A stretch of DNA of 64,000 bases from Pseudomonadota bacterium (GTDB lineage: Bacteria; Myxococcota_A; Polyangia; Polyangiales; Polyangiaceae), in assembly GCA_023398955.1 (NCBI GenBank), contig JAEWRL010000163.1:16424-80423 (forward strand), read 5' to 3'. Of the stretch, positions 42,640 to 52,143 are shown piece after piece. The notes beneath the pieces are model-generated. The model was not told the DNA's origin. It saw only the letters and a program-made list of their open reading frames with translations, and searched no databases. The position numbers were made by a program, and so were the translations under genes. The first letter of the stretch is position 1. Each line of letters begins with the position of its first letter.

Positions 42640-44739
42640 ATGTCTTGCGCTTTCAAGCTTCGCAGCGATTTTCAGCCGAAGGGTGACCAGCCAGCGGCCA
42701 TTGAAGCACTCAGCGAGGGGCTAGCTGCAGGGAAGCGTTTTCAGACGCTCTTGGGCATCACGGGCAGCGGCAAGACATTCACCGTAGCCAATGTCATTGA
42801 GCGCCTTCAGCGCCCGACGTTGATCATCGCACCCAACAAGACGCTCGCGGCGCAGCTCTACGGGGAGATGCGGGATTTGTTCCCCGATAACGCCGTCGCC
42901 TACTTCGTCAGCTACTACGACTACTACCAGCCCGAGGCTTACCTCCCCACGACGGACACCTTCATCGAGAAGGACGCCATCATCAACGATCGGATCGACC
43001 GCATGAGGCACGCGGCCACGCAGGCGCTGCTGTCGCGACCGGACGTGATCATCGTCGCCAGCGTGAGCTGCATCTACGGCATTGGCTCAGCGGAGACCTA
43101 CGAAGGACTGCTCATCGATATCGTTCGTGGGGAAGAGATGCGCCGCGACGAGCTGCTGCGCAGGCTCGTGGACATCCAGTACGAGCGCAATGACGTCGAC
43201 TTTCACCGCGGCACCTTCCGCGTCCGCGGCGATGTCGTGGAGATCTTTCCCGTCTATGAGGCGGAGCGCGCCATTCGCGTCGAGTTCTTCGGCGACGATG
43301 TCGAAGCGATCAGCGAGGTGGATCCCCTGCGGGGCCGCGTGCTCGGACAGCTCGAGCGCTACGCCGTCTATCCCGGTTCACACTATGTTACGCCGCGCCA
43401 GCAGCTCGCCCGCGCCATCGAATCCATACGCGCCGAGCTCCTGGAACGTCTGGAATTCTACGATAAGCAGGGGCGCTTCCTGGAGAAGCAGCGGCTTGCA
43501 CAGCGCACGAGCTATGACCTCGAGATGCTGGAGCAGATGGGGTTCGTCCAAGGAATCGAGAACTACTCGCGACACCTCTCGAATCGAGACCCTGGCGACC
43601 CTCCTCCGACGTTGATCGACTACTTCCCGGAGGACTTCCTGCTCGTGATCGATGAGTCCCACCAGACGATCCCGCAGATTGGCGCAATGTACCGGGGCGA
43701 TCGTGCGCGCAAGGAGACTCTCGTCGACTATGGATTTCGGCTGCCTAGCGCCCTCGACAACCGACCGCTCAACTTCGACGAGTTCTCCACGCACATGCGG
43801 CACGTCATCTTCGTCTCCGCGACGCCGGGCGACTACGAGCTGGAGCAGTGCGACGGGGAGTTCGTCGAACAGCTCATCCGCCCAACAGGGCTCATCGATC
43901 CCGAGATCATCGTCCGCCCAGTGGATGGGCAGGTCGACAACCTGCTGGGGGAGATCCGCAAGCGGGTGGACGCGGGGGCACGCGTCCTGGTGACGACCCT
44001 CACCAAGCGCATGGCGGAGGATCTCACCGAGTACTACGCGGAGCTCGGTGTTCGGGTCCGCTATCTGCACTCGGATATCGAAACGCTCGAGCGCGTCGAG
44101 CTCCTGAGGGAGCTTCGCGCAGGAGAGTATGACGTGCTCGTCGGGATCAACCTGCTGCGGGAAGGCCTGGATCTTCCGGAGGTGAGCCTCGTCGCCATCC
44201 TCGACGCGGACAAGGAAGGATTCCTGCGGAGTCCACGCTCGCTCGTTCAGACGATTGGGCGCGCCGCCCGCAATGCTCGCGGCCAGGTCATCATGTACGC
44301 TGATCGGATCACCGACGCGATGCGCTATGCAATGGACGAGACCGAGCGCCGACGTAAGATCCAGGTTGCGTACAATGAGAAGCACGGCATCACGCCAGAG
44401 ACCATCAAGCGCGCCATTCTCGATATCAGTCCATCGAGCGGCCAGAGTGACTACTACGCGGTCCCCAAGGGCGACGCCGGAAGGGGAGCAGAAGCCGCGG
44501 CTTCCTCGGCGGAGTCATCTGCCGAGGCCCTGGCAGAACGTATCGAATCCGTCCGGCAGCTGATGTTCGCAGCGGCCGAGAACCTTGAGTTCGAGACCGC
44601 AGCACGCCTGCGAGACGAGTTGAAGCGACTGCAGGCGGGAGAGCACGTTGAGGCGGCGCCCCAATCCGCCAAGACACAGCCTCGCAAGGCGAGTCGTAAT
44701 GCTCGCTCAGCGGCGACAGGTCGCCGGCGCCGTCGCTGA
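42640..44739 (+). CDS. uvrB: excinuclease ABC subunit B
   Basis: A 699-residue UvrB of nucleotide excision repair, which loads on damaged DNA with UvrA and recruits UvrC. It has GITGSGKTFTVANVI (Walker A), the beta-hairpin SYYDYYQPEAYLP, DESHQTIPQ (DEAD-like motif), VSATPGDYEL, LREGLDLPEVSLV and QTIGRAARN (motif VI). The C-terminal UVR coiled-coil motif is AENLEFETAARLRDELKRLQ, followed by a basic tail. The ATG at 42640 is used; a GTG at 42634 adds two residues. It is a single gene 150 bases after rpsI. Confidence 0.98.
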   Translation: MSCAFKLRSDFQPKGDQPAAIEALSEGLAAGKRFQTLLGITGSGKTFTVANVIERLQRPTLIIAPNKTLAAQLYGEMRDLFPDNAVAYFVSYYDYYQPEAYLPTTDTFIEKDAIINDRIDRMRHAATQALLSRPDVIIVASVSCIYGIGSAETYEGLLIDIVRGEEMRRDELLRRLVDIQYERNDVDFHRGTFRVRGDVVEIFPVYEAERAIRVEFFGDDVEAISEVDPLRGRVLGQLERYAVYPGSHYVTPRQQLARAIESIRAELLERLEFYDKQGRFLEKQRLAQRTSYDLEMLEQMGFVQGIENYSRHLSNRDPGDPPPTLIDYFPEDFLLVIDESHQTIPQIGAMYRGDRARKETLVDYGFRLPSALDNRPLNFDEFSTHMRHVIFVSATPGDYELEQCDGEFVEQLIRPTGLIDPEIIVRPVDGQVDNLLGEIRKRVDAGARVLVTTLTKRMAEDLTEYYAELGVRVRYLHSDIETLERVELLRELRAGEYDVLVGINLLREGLDLPEVSLVAILDADKEGFLRSPRSLVQTIGRAARNARGQVIMYADRITDAMRYAMDETERRRKIQVAYNEKHGITPETIKRAILDISPSSGQSDYYAVPKGDAGRGAEAAASSAESSAEALAERIESVRQLMFAAAENLEFETAARLRDELKRLQAGEHVEAAPQSAKTQPRKASRNARSAATGRRRRR

Positions 44740-44844
44740 ACGACAGGAGCTCCGCGGCAGCAGGCGACGAACCCTGTGTGCTCGGTGAGCGCTACTCCGC
44801 TGGTCCGGCTATGCTGGCTCCGCGGTGCCGCAACAGTTCCGCGG

Positions 44845-45282
44845 CTACTCCTGCTGACAGAACTTATTGATCCGGGAGACCAGCCCGTCCTCGTGCTTGA
44901 CGATCTTGTCGAACTCCGCTTGGGCACCCTTGGCCTTCTCTGGATCCTTCGTCTCGATTGCCGTAGCGACGTCTCGCGCCGCTGATGCGGCAGCGTTGGC
45001 CATCTTTTGGTACTCGAGGGCTTGGGTTCGCAGCTCGGCCGTCGTGATCTCCAGCCCCGCAACCTGGCTCGCCAGCTTGTCGTACTGGTCTGCCAACTGA
45101 CGCATCTCAGCGGCGGCTGCCTTGTCGTCCTTCACCTCGGCGCTCGTCTGAGCCTCGATCTTCTTGAGCGACGTGTTGACCTTGTCGATGAAGGCATTGC
45201 ATTCCTCGATCTTCGCGTCCTTCCCACATCCCACGCTCACGACAACGGCCAGCAGCATGACACTGGCAAGTCGGCTCATCAT
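44845..45282 (-). CDS. small helical lipoprotein
   Basis: A 145-residue lipoprotein. AGGAGA seven bases before the ATG at 45282 decides the start among several ATG codons; upstream frame to 45426 is unsupported. The signal MMSRLASVMLLAVVVSVGCG leads to Cys19 with a loose lipobox (SVGC). The mature part is almost all helical and Ala/Lys/Glu-rich (NTSLKKIEAQTSAEVKD, then YDKLASQVAGLEITTAEL), with paired cysteines ECNAF near the start and NKFCQQE at the end. No function is known; it looks like a periplasmic helical bundle protein of a family seen in Polyangiales. Confidence 0.7.
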   Translation of the reverse strand: MMSRLASVMLLAVVVSVGCGKDAKIEECNAFIDKVNTSLKKIEAQTSAEVKDDKAAAAEMRQLADQYDKLASQVAGLEITTAELRTQALEYQKMANAAASAARDVATAIETKDPEKAKGAQAEFDKIVKHEDGLVSRINKFCQQE

Positions 45283-45437
45283 CCACGTTCTCCTGGTCAT
45301 CGAGGTCTCGGGGCTCGAGACAGCCCATGGTGCCACCAACACGGATGCTTTGGTACCCGGTCGGAAGCACGGATGCCAGCGTTTTGGCCCTCGGCTCGCC
45401 CTCCGGACGGGCCCCGGGCAACGCACTGGGGGCCCGT

Positions 45438-46526
45438 TCAGGTCCAGCGCCCACCCTTCTCACGTCGCAGGAGCTCCACGATTCGTTTGGTTTCTTGCGC
45501 CCGGTCGCGCGGAACGACGAGGAGCGCGTCCTCGGTCCGGACCACGCAGAGGCCCTCGACCCCTAGCAAGGCGATGACCCGCTCTTCCGGCTGCTCACGC
45601 AGGTCGACCACGACGTTGCGGCGGGAGTCGAGAGCGATCGCATGCTCGGGCAGGACGTTGTCGTTCGCATCGCGCTCGCTCAGCTCCCAAACACTCTCCC
45701 AGCTGCCGAGATCGCTCCAGCCGCACTCCGCTGGAATCACTACCAGCTCGCGAACGCGCTCCATGACACCGTAGTCGATGCTCACCGAAGACAAGGACTC
45801 AAAGGTCTTTCTCACCTCCCACCGCTCGGCATCGGGACCGTGGCGATGAGCATCGTCGATGCGGCTGAGGCCAAGCGCAAGTTCCGGCATGTGTCGCTTG
45901 ATCGCCGCCAGCATCGCCTCGGCGCGGAAGAAGAACATGCCGCTGTTCCAGAGATAGTCACCTGAGGTGAGGTACTGGACGGCCTGCTCCTGGTTCGGTT
46001 TCTCGACGAACCGACGGACTTCGAAGCCACCAGCGGCGAGCTCATCGCCCAGCTCGATGTAGCCATACCCCGTCTCCGGCCGAGTTGGCCGAATCCCGAT
46101 TGTCGCAATGACGCCGCGGCTCGCCACCTGAACCGCCTGCTCCACGGCAACACGGAATTCCTCCGGCTCTGCCACGTGATGGTCGCTCGGAAAGACGGCG
46201 ACGACCGCCTTGGGATCGACGCGCCTGATCAGGGCCGTTGCCCAACCGATGCACGCCGCCGTGTTCCGCGAGTACGGTTCGGCGAGGAACGAATCGGCAG
46301 GAAGCTCCGGCAACACGGCCCGAGTCGCATCGAGGAGGTGCTGCCCGGTCGCGATGTAGACCTGGTCCGGCGCCATGGCAGCCTGTACGCGACGCAGCGT
46401 CGCCACGATGAGGGGCTCGTCGACTGAGGCGATGGGCAAGAGCTGTTTGGGCCGCTGCTCCCGCGAAGCCGGCCAGAACCTCTTGCCGCGCCCCCCAGCC
46501 AAGATGACGGCGTACAGTCTTCCCAT
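45438..46526 (-). CDS. manC: mannose-1-phosphate guanylyltransferase
   Basis: A 362-residue GDP-mannose pyrophosphorylase, supplying GDP-mannose for polysaccharides. The nucleotide-binding start is LYAVILAGGRGKRFWPASRE with RPKQLLP, then EPYSRNTAACIGWA, FPSDHHV, RPETGYGYIE, FVEKPNQEQA, YLWNSGMFFFRA and CGWSDLGSWE. The C-terminal isomerase domain of the bifunctional ManC/AlgA form is absent, so it is the short monofunctional type. The ATG at 46526 is used; the frame upstream to 46595 has no homology. It is adjacent to the small lipoprotein gene, same strand, with a 155-base gap. Confidence 0.94.
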   Translation of the reverse strand: MGRLYAVILAGGRGKRFWPASREQRPKQLLPIASVDEPLIVATLRRVQAAMAPDQVYIATGQHLLDATRAVLPELPADSFLAEPYSRNTAACIGWATALIRRVDPKAVVAVFPSDHHVAEPEEFRVAVEQAVQVASRGVIATIGIRPTRPETGYGYIELGDELAAGGFEVRRFVEKPNQEQAVQYLTSGDYLWNSGMFFFRAEAMLAAIKRHMPELALGLSRIDDAHRHGPDAERWEVRKTFESLSSVSIDYGVMERVRELVVIPAECGWSDLGSWESVWELSERDANDNVLPEHAIALDSRRNVVVDLREQPEERVIALLGVEGLCVVRTEDALLVVPRDRAQETKRIVELLRREKGGRWT

Positions 46527-46793
46527 GGGTCCTTCAGTAAATCCGATCCTGGCGCGATAGCAAGGGGCCGCCGGGGAACGACAGGGCGTCGGCACTCCCG
46601 ACGCAGCCGTACCATCGGGTCAACTCACCTGCTTACCCCCACTCCTCGCACGGTGCGAAGGCGCCATGCCGAGCCATTCGGCGCCAGCGAGGGCCTAGCA
46701 AAGGCCGGCTCGGCGGCGCTCGGCTCAAGGTTCGGGCGCCACTGTGGACGGGGAACGTACCCGAGCACAGCGCATCGCGTATAACTGCCGCCA

Positions 46794-48497
46794 ATGCTGT
46801 CCTACCTTCGTATCCAAGGCCTCGCATTGTTGGATGACGTCTCGCTCGAGCTCTGCGACGGCCTCAACGTGCTCACTGGAGAGACGGGCGCTGGCAAGTC
46901 GATCATCGTGGACGCCCTCGCGCTCCTACGCGGCGCGCGTGGACGCACGGAGCTCGTCCGCAGTGGCGATGACGCTGCCACCGTTCAAGCGCAGTTCGAG
47001 CTCGGACGCGACACGGAGACGGCCGTGGCCGCTCTGCTCCGCGAGCATGGCCTCCGAGACGAAGACGCAAGCGCGGTCGTGGTGAGCCGCACCCTGCCGC
47101 GCTCTGGGCGCAGTCGCTGCTTTCTGCAGTCGGAGCTCACGACCCAGGGCGTCTTGGCCAGCGTGGGAGAGCACCTCGTCGACATCTGCAGTCAGCACGA
47201 GCATCATTCCCTGACCAACGTTGGCCGCCACATCGAGCTTCTCGATCAGTACGCTCAGCTGGCGGCAGATCTCACGCGCTATGGGGAAGCATTCGGTCGC
47301 TACAAGGAACTCACGGCAGAGCTCGAGCGGGCCCGCGAGAGCGCCGCAGACGCCCCTGCGCGTCTCGAGTACCTGCGCTTCCAGCTCGAGGAGCTCGAAC
47401 GTATCGACCCCCAGCCAGGAGAGCTCGAATCCCTCAAGGCCCAAGTGGAGCTCCTGCGCAACGCGAACCGCTGGGCAACCTTCGCGCGCGCGGTTCAAGA
47501 GACCCTCTACGAGGGCGAGGGCTCCGTGCTCGAGCGCCTGAGCCCCATCCTGGAGCAAGCCCGGCGCGGCAAGGAGCAGTCCCCGCACTTGGAGGTCTTG
47601 ACGGAGCAGCTCGCCGCAGCCCTGTCGCACGTCGAGGAGGCCAATCAATCCGCCCAGCACTTCGCGGCATCCCTCGACATCGACCCCGGCAGCCTGGAGC
47701 AGGCGGAGGAACGGCTCCACGAGCTGACGGTCCTGCGTCGCAAGCACGGCGCGGACATCGAAGACCTCTCCCTGCGCCTCACGGAGCTTCGCGACGAGTG
47801 CGCAACCCTGGAGCACGCCGAGGAACACATAGCCCGCCTCGAGGCGGCGCTCGAAACGCAGGAGCGCCAGTGCAGCAGCCTGGCCCGGGCCCTGCATGAG
47901 AAACGGAAGAGTGCCAGCGAGAGCCTGAGCCACGCCCTCGAGAAGGAACTCGCGGCCCTACACCTGGCCAAGGCACGCCTTCAAGCGAAGCTCGACTGGC
48001 TTGAGGACGCCCCTTTGGGCCCCCGCGGCCGTGACCGCGTCGAGTTTCTCTTCTCCGCCAACGCGGGGGAGCCGCTCGCCCCCCTCACCCGCGTCGCCTC
48101 CGGGGGAGAGCTCTCGCGCGTGCTGCTCGCCGTGAAGAGCACCCTCACCTCGGGGGACAGCGTCTCGACCTACGTTTTCGACGAGGTGGATGCGGGAGTC
48201 GGAGGCGCCGTTGCCGAATCGATCGGTGTCCGGTTGAGCCGCGCCGCGCGGCATCATCAGGTGCTCTGCATCACCCACCTACCGCAGATCGCAGCCTTCG
48301 CCGACGCCCATTTCCGCGTCGATAAGCGGGCCCAAGGCGGCCGCACGATCACGCGGGTGACACAGCTGGACGACCAGACGCGCCTCGACGAACTGGCCCG
48401 CATGCTCGGCGGCTCGCGTGTCACCGATTCTGCCCGCGAACACGCCCGACAGCTCATCGCTGAAGCGCGTCGGGCGCGGCGCGCCAAGGCCCAATAG
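46794..48497 (+). CDS. recN: DNA repair protein RecN
   Basis: A 567-residue SMC-like ATPase for double-strand break repair. Walker A is LTGETGAGKSIIVDALALL at about 28-46, the ABC signature LTRVASGGELSRVLLA and the Walker B region TYVFDEVDAGVGG near the end; HLPQIAAFAD follows. The long middle (about 150-390) is heptad-rich coiled coil (LERARESAADAPARLEYLRF and similar). Length fits the family. The ATG at 46794 begins the MLSYLRIQGLALLDDV homology. The gene ends at a strong bidirectional terminator hairpin. Confidence 0.96.
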   Translation: MLSYLRIQGLALLDDVSLELCDGLNVLTGETGAGKSIIVDALALLRGARGRTELVRSGDDAATVQAQFELGRDTETAVAALLREHGLRDEDASAVVVSRTLPRSGRSRCFLQSELTTQGVLASVGEHLVDICSQHEHHSLTNVGRHIELLDQYAQLAADLTRYGEAFGRYKELTAELERARESAADAPARLEYLRFQLEELERIDPQPGELESLKAQVELLRNANRWATFARAVQETLYEGEGSVLERLSPILEQARRGKEQSPHLEVLTEQLAAALSHVEEANQSAQHFAASLDIDPGSLEQAEERLHELTVLRRKHGADIEDLSLRLTELRDECATLEHAEEHIARLEAALETQERQCSSLARALHEKRKSASESLSHALEKELAALHLAKARLQAKLDWLEDAPLGPRGRDRVEFLFSANAGEPLAPLTRVASGGELSRVLLAVKSTLTSGDSVSTYVFDEVDAGVGGAVAESIGVRLSRAARHHQVLCITHLPQIAAFADAHFRVDKRAQGGRTITRVTQLDDQTRLDELARMLGGSRVTDSAREHARQLIAEARRARRAKAQ

Positions 48498-48503
48498 GAG
48501 AAA

Positions 48504-48536
48504 AGCCCCGCGGCGCGACGCGCAGCGGGGCTTTCT
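48504..48536 (+). terminator. rho-independent terminator after recN, probably bidirectional
   Basis: Inverted repeat AGCCCCGC (48504-48511) and GCGGGGCT (48525-48532), a perfect eight-base stem, with TTTCT after it on the plus strand and AAAA before it, so it can also end the convergent minus-strand gene. It lies seven bases past the recN stop. Confidence 0.85.
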
Positions 48537-48564
48537 GGTCAAGCTCCGACGGGCCCAGGGACGA

Positions 48565-49440
48565 TTAGTCGGAGATCCCTTGGACGCAGAAGTCGAAGGC
48601 GACATCGGCGTTGTTCTTGCCGGGAACCGCCACGATCGCTGCTTCGATAGCTGCGCTCGTGAAGTCAGTTCCGCTGCCATCCCAGCAGGCCGTGTTGAAC
48701 TCGCCAAGCGTGAATGTAGCCGTCTTAGTGCCCGTGCCCGTCGGCAGATCATGGCACCAACGCGCCTCCGCGTCGGATTCTCCGTCCTCTGTCTGAATCT
48801 GAATCCGCAACGGTGAGCCTCCAGTATTCGTATAGGTGACGGTTATGCTATCAGCGCTGGTCAACGATACGCTCGATTTCGCCGTGTCTCCGGACTCCTG
48901 GTTGATATTCCAACCGATCATCGCATTCCCGCCGTAGTCAGGGTCTTCACCCACGGTTCCACTCACGCACAGCTCGTCCCCTGCGACAGTGTCCTCGAAT
49001 GTATCTGGGGTAATGGTCGAGCCGGAATCCGCGGCGTTCCACACGTACCCCTGCCAGCTGCCAGCGCTCGCGAAAGCACCCTCCTCGACGGTCCAACTGA
49101 CGCCCGGTCCCGACGTGCTCCCACCGCTGCTCGTCGTAGCGCCGCCGCTGCTCGTCACTGCGCCGCCCATACTCGTCACTGCGCCGCCCATGCTCGTCAC
49201 TGCGCCGCCCATGCTCGTCATGTCCCCGCCAGCGCCCGTTGCCGTGCCGCCCATGGCCGGGCTGCCGCCGAGGTCGCCCGTAGCTCCGCCAGCGCCAGGA
49301 TTGAATCCGCCCAGGCCAGTATCGCCACCGATTGCGGTTCCCGTACCTCCTCCCACGGCCCCAGGGGGGCCCCCGTCATCCGTGCTGGAACAAGCCATCA
49401 AGACCAACACTGCGCCAATGCTGATAAGACTATTTCTCAT
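48565..49440 (-). CDS. lipoprotein with Gly/Thr/Ser repeats and beta-sandwich-like domain
   Basis: A 291-residue lipoprotein. The signal MRNSLISIGAVLVLMACSS has a lipobox LMAC (Cys17). Residues about 25-115 are a Gly-rich linker whose second half is a repeat of SMGGAVT units encoded by 21-base DNA repeats. The C-terminal 180 residues begin WTVEEGAFASAGSWQGYVWN and contain WNINQESGDTA and EARWCHDLPTGTG; it looks like an all-beta carbohydrate-binding-type domain with conserved aromatic and Cys residues, but no family was recognised. ATG at 49440 decides the start; the frame upstream to 49524 is not supported. Repeats may slip in length. Confidence 0.78.
   Translation of the reverse strand: MRNSLISIGAVLVLMACSSTDDGGPPGAVGGGTGTAIGGDTGLGGFNPGAGGATGDLGGSPAMGGTATGAGGDMTSMGGAVTSMGGAVTSMGGAVTSSGGATTSSGGSTSGPGVSWTVEEGAFASAGSWQGYVWNAADSGSTITPDTFEDTVAGDELCVSGTVGEDPDYGGNAMIGWNINQESGDTAKSSVSLTSADSITVTYTNTGGSPLRIQIQTEDGESDAEARWCHDLPTGTGTKTATFTLGEFNTACWDGSGTDFTSAAIEAAIVAVPGKNNADVAFDFCVQGISD
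49151..49213. repeat. 21-base minisatellite inside the lipoprotein gene
   Basis: Three full copies of CTCGTCACTGCGCCGCCCAT with one variable base start at 49151, 49172 and 49193, with a fourth partial copy from 49214. Each encodes seven residues of the Gly-rich linker of the lipoprotein on the minus strand; the 21-base unit keeps the frame, so copy-number changes would only alter linker length. Confidence 0.75.
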
Positions 49441-49981
49441 GTTGAAAGACCTCCGAGATCGTCTGCGTTCACTGCCCGGTAGTGATCGATGCGATGTAAG
49501 GCAATTGGCCCCGTACTCAACCAACGGACGGGTAGTTCGGCTTTGAGAAGCCTAGCGCACCTGCCACCACAGGTCCCTCTGGAAAGCACAATTCTTACGA
49601 TCGCCACTTTCATCAATCACAGCGGCACGCGCTGCGCAAGACGCGCAGAAGTTGCGGAATCTTGGCAAGCACAGCAACGAGCAGCGAACACCGAACACCG
49701 AACAACCCGAGAGTCCCCGGACGCTGGCGCCCGACTCTTCCCATCTGACAATCCCATCTGACAATGGGGAATCCCGAACCGACGCGCACATGTCAGCGCC
49801 ACGCAGTTGGCGCTGCGGGTCCCCGAACAATCCACGGGGCACGCGCGACTCATAGCGTCCTGCAGCCGGGCGAGCGACGCGCCATGCCGACCCGGAGGAC
49901 GGTCGCTGCAGAACGACCGAACGCCCGTGCATGTGGCAACAGCGGCACGCCGACGTCACCTGCCTCCTCTCGCTCTGGCGT
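49441..49981. other. gene-free stretch with short direct repeats
   Basis: About 541 bases between two minus-strand genes. I see a tandem of GAACACC units around 49686-49706 and a 13-base tandem TCCCATCTGACAA repeated at 49739 and 49752. No frame with a domain, signal or ribosome binding site is present, and no hairpin with a T tail. It may hold the lipoprotein promoter. Confidence 0.55.
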
Positions 49982-50545
49982 TCAGGGTTCTGCCTCGGCG
50001 GCGCGCACGAGCTCCCTGAGCTCCTGAACGCTGTGCACCCCTTGGCGCACGGCGGTGACATTGCCGGACGGCGCAACGACAACGAGCGTAGGGAGCGATT
50101 CAACCCCGTAGGCTGCGGCGACTGTCCCCTCGGCATCTCGCAGGGACGGATATTTCGGGGAGAGGCGCTCCAGCACCTTGTCGGCCTCATCCTCGGCGTC
50201 GCCAGTGTTCACGCCAACGATGCTGAGAGCGTCGCCCTCGGTCACCGCCGCCAACTCGCTGAGAGCCGGGATCTGGTCGAGGCAGGGGCGGCACCAGCTG
50301 GCCCAGAAATCCAGGACCACCACCCGTCCCGAGAGGTTCGACAGGCGGATTCGGTTTCCCCGTTCGCCTCCGTGGGTGACGGGCAACGCGAAATCGGGGG
50401 CTAGCTCACCCACCAGCGGAGAAGACGGAGTCCTGTCCTCGAGCCGTGGCAAGACGACGAGCCCAAAGAGGAAGCTCACCCCCAAGACCAGAGCCAGGCT
50501 CACCCAGCCCTGCTTCACACTGTACGTCTTCTCGTCTCGAGCCAT
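49982..50545 (-). CDS. TlpA-like membrane-anchored thioredoxin-fold protein
   Basis: A 187-residue protein with an N-terminal membrane anchor at about 14-33 (VSLALVLGVSFLFGLVVLP) and a thioredoxin-like domain of the TlpA/ResA type. The active site is WCRPC (in VLDFWASWCRPCLDQIPAL), with the cis-Pro in SLPTLVVVAP. Such proteins reduce periplasmic disulfides, often for cytochrome c maturation or metal delivery. The ATG at 50545 is preferred to the TTG at 50563. It ends beside the beta-propeller-like gene; no cytochrome gene is near. Confidence 0.88.
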   Translation of the reverse strand: MARDEKTYSVKQGWVSLALVLGVSFLFGLVVLPRLEDRTPSSPLVGELAPDFALPVTHGGERGNRIRLSNLSGRVVVLDFWASWCRPCLDQIPALSELAAVTEGDALSIVGVNTGDAEDEADKVLERLSPKYPSLRDAEGTVAAAYGVESLPTLVVVAPSGNVTAVRQGVHSVQELRELVRAAEAEP

Positions 50546-50647
50546 GCTGTCACGCTGCGCCAATTACCTCAGCAATACGGCGAGCTCGCGGCCAGCGCAA
50601 ACACATCGCGTCGGCCCGGCCAATAACCGAGCCGTGCCGACGAAACG

Positions 50648-52078
50648 CTACTCGAAGACACCGAGGTCGGTCACCGTAAACGTCTCGGTAGAGGAACCGT
50701 AAACACCGCGCGCGTAAACGATCGTGCCCGCGGTGGTCAGCGCGACGATGTGGACGGCATCATCTCCACCGCTCACGGCGCAGTCTACACCAGAAACCAC
50801 CTCGGCATCTGTAACCTGCTGCCAGAGGCTCCACCCGGCCTGGAACTCAGACGTATACCAGATGTGCCCCCCCGCAACGGCGACCAAGTGCAATCTGTTG
50901 CCGCGAAAGTAGAGACTGTGAGCGACAGCCGGTGAGTGCTCATAATGCGTGCCGGGTGGAGGCTCGAAGTACTGCGGCTCATCCCACCCACCCGCGTCGT
51001 GCAGAAGCAATTGCAGGCTACCGTTCGAACTGTATGCGGCAAAATAGTGCCGCCGCGCACCGACGGGGTTGTCAAATCCTGTTACATCGATAGCCGAAAT
51101 GACGGGCACCTCCACAGGCGGTGCAGGTTCGAAGTTATGACCTTGGCCAAATGCGCTTACTTCAATCCAAGAGAATCCCTCAACAGCATTCGTGGGATTG
51201 CGCTCCGTAGCCGCCAGCAAGAACCAATCCTCAGCGTGCTGGCTCCACACGCTAGGCGCCGAGACATAGGTGGAGGGAAGGTCGAGCTGTGTGAAGCCCG
51301 TGAACTCAAGGTCGAAACCGTAAGCGTGCCGGACGCTCCCTAGCGGCATTCTCCCTGGCCCCACAATGTGGATGACGGCTTCGTCGTCTCGTGCATCTCG
51401 GCTGCAATCCAAGTCATTCGTCTCGCCCTCGGCAAGAAGGGCACCGTCGAGCGCGGGCACCGCCACCCAAGCGCTCACCCCGTCAGGCGTTGCAACGGCC
51501 CGATAGATCGCGTGATCGCTCCCGCGAGCGTAAATGTACGCCTCATCCGCCTCCCGTCCCTGCGTCACACACGGCCCTCCTCGGAACTCGCGCACCTCGC
51601 CCCCAGCTCCACTCGCAGCCGCTTCCCCGCCGGAGCCACTCCTTCCCCCTTCGCTCGTCGCGCCTCCTGCGGCGCCCAACGCGCCACCCTCGCCCGCATC
51701 GCTCGTGCGGCCACCCAGAGAAGCGCCGCCAGCTCCTGTTTCGCCAACGCCGCCACCAGCAGCCGCCCCATCGCGCCCTGCTTCACCCGCGCTGCCGCCC
51801 GCGGACACGCCGCCACGTCCCCCTTCGCCTCCGCTGCCGCCCGCGGACGCGCCGCCACGTCCCCCTTCGCCTCCGCTGCCGCCCGCCCGCGCGGCGCCGA
51901 GGCCAGCTTCCCCTCCGCTGCCGCCCAGCAGAGCACCACTCGCTCCGGCTTCGCCCGAGCCGCCCCCGGAGGCGCCGCCGCTCGCTTGACCCCCGCCGGG
52001 GTCGCGGGCCTTCCAAGTCCGTCTTCCCACCATCCACGTCGGCCTCGGCTCTAACCTCGCCTGTCGGCCACCCCCCAC
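50648..52078 (-). CDS. Gly-rich repeat protein with beta-propeller-like C-terminus
   Basis: A 476-residue frame. Residues about 28-160 are a collagen-like Gly repeat with a 14-residue unit (GGSGGEGGRGGASA) encoded by 42-base DNA repeats. The rest (about 168-476) starts GPCVTQGREADEAYIYARGS and looks like a sialidase/PLL-type beta-propeller with repeats such as YIYARGSDHAIYRAV and VYARGVYGSSTETF. No signal peptide or lipobox precedes the linker, unlike similar proteins in this window, and the frame upstream of the GTG at 52078 is open only to 52126 without a good start. The true N-terminus may be lost or frameshifted. Function unknown. Confidence 0.6.
   Translation of the reverse strand: MGGGRQARLEPRPTWMVGRRTWKARDPGGGQASGGASGGGSGEAGASGALLGGSGGEAGLGAARAGGSGGEGGRGGASAGGSGGEGGRGGVSAGGSAGEAGRDGAAAGGGVGETGAGGASLGGRTSDAGEGGALGAAGGATSEGGRSGSGGEAAASGAGGEVREFRGGPCVTQGREADEAYIYARGSDHAIYRAVATPDGVSAWVAVPALDGALLAEGETNDLDCSRDARDDEAVIHIVGPGRMPLGSVRHAYGFDLEFTGFTQLDLPSTYVSAPSVWSQHAEDWFLLAATERNPTNAVEGFSWIEVSAFGQGHNFEPAPPVEVPVISAIDVTGFDNPVGARRHYFAAYSSNGSLQLLLHDAGGWDEPQYFEPPPGTHYEHSPAVAHSLYFRGNRLHLVAVAGGHIWYTSEFQAGWSLWQQVTDAEVVSGVDCAVSGGDDAVHIVALTTAGTIVYARGVYGSSTETFTVTDLGVFE
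51790..51883. repeat. 42-base repeats coding the Gly-rich linker
   Basis: Units starting CGCTGCCGCC at 51790, 51832 and 51874 are 42 bases apart and nearly identical. They lie inside the Gly-rich protein gene on the minus strand and each encodes 14 residues, so slippage keeps frame. Confidence 0.7.
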
Positions 52079-52143
52079 GCTCAGTTGCTGGGGCGCTCGT
52101 GAAAGCTGAGGGCCCCGGTCGGGTCGTCAAAGCGACTGCTTGC

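Noticed and set aside
43378..44385. 335-codon reverse frame within uvrB
   Set aside because: Antisense shadow of conserved UvrB motifs.
49552..50190. 212-codon reverse frame in the 541-base gap
   Set aside because: Cys/Arg/Ser-rich noise overlapping the thioredoxin gene in another frame.
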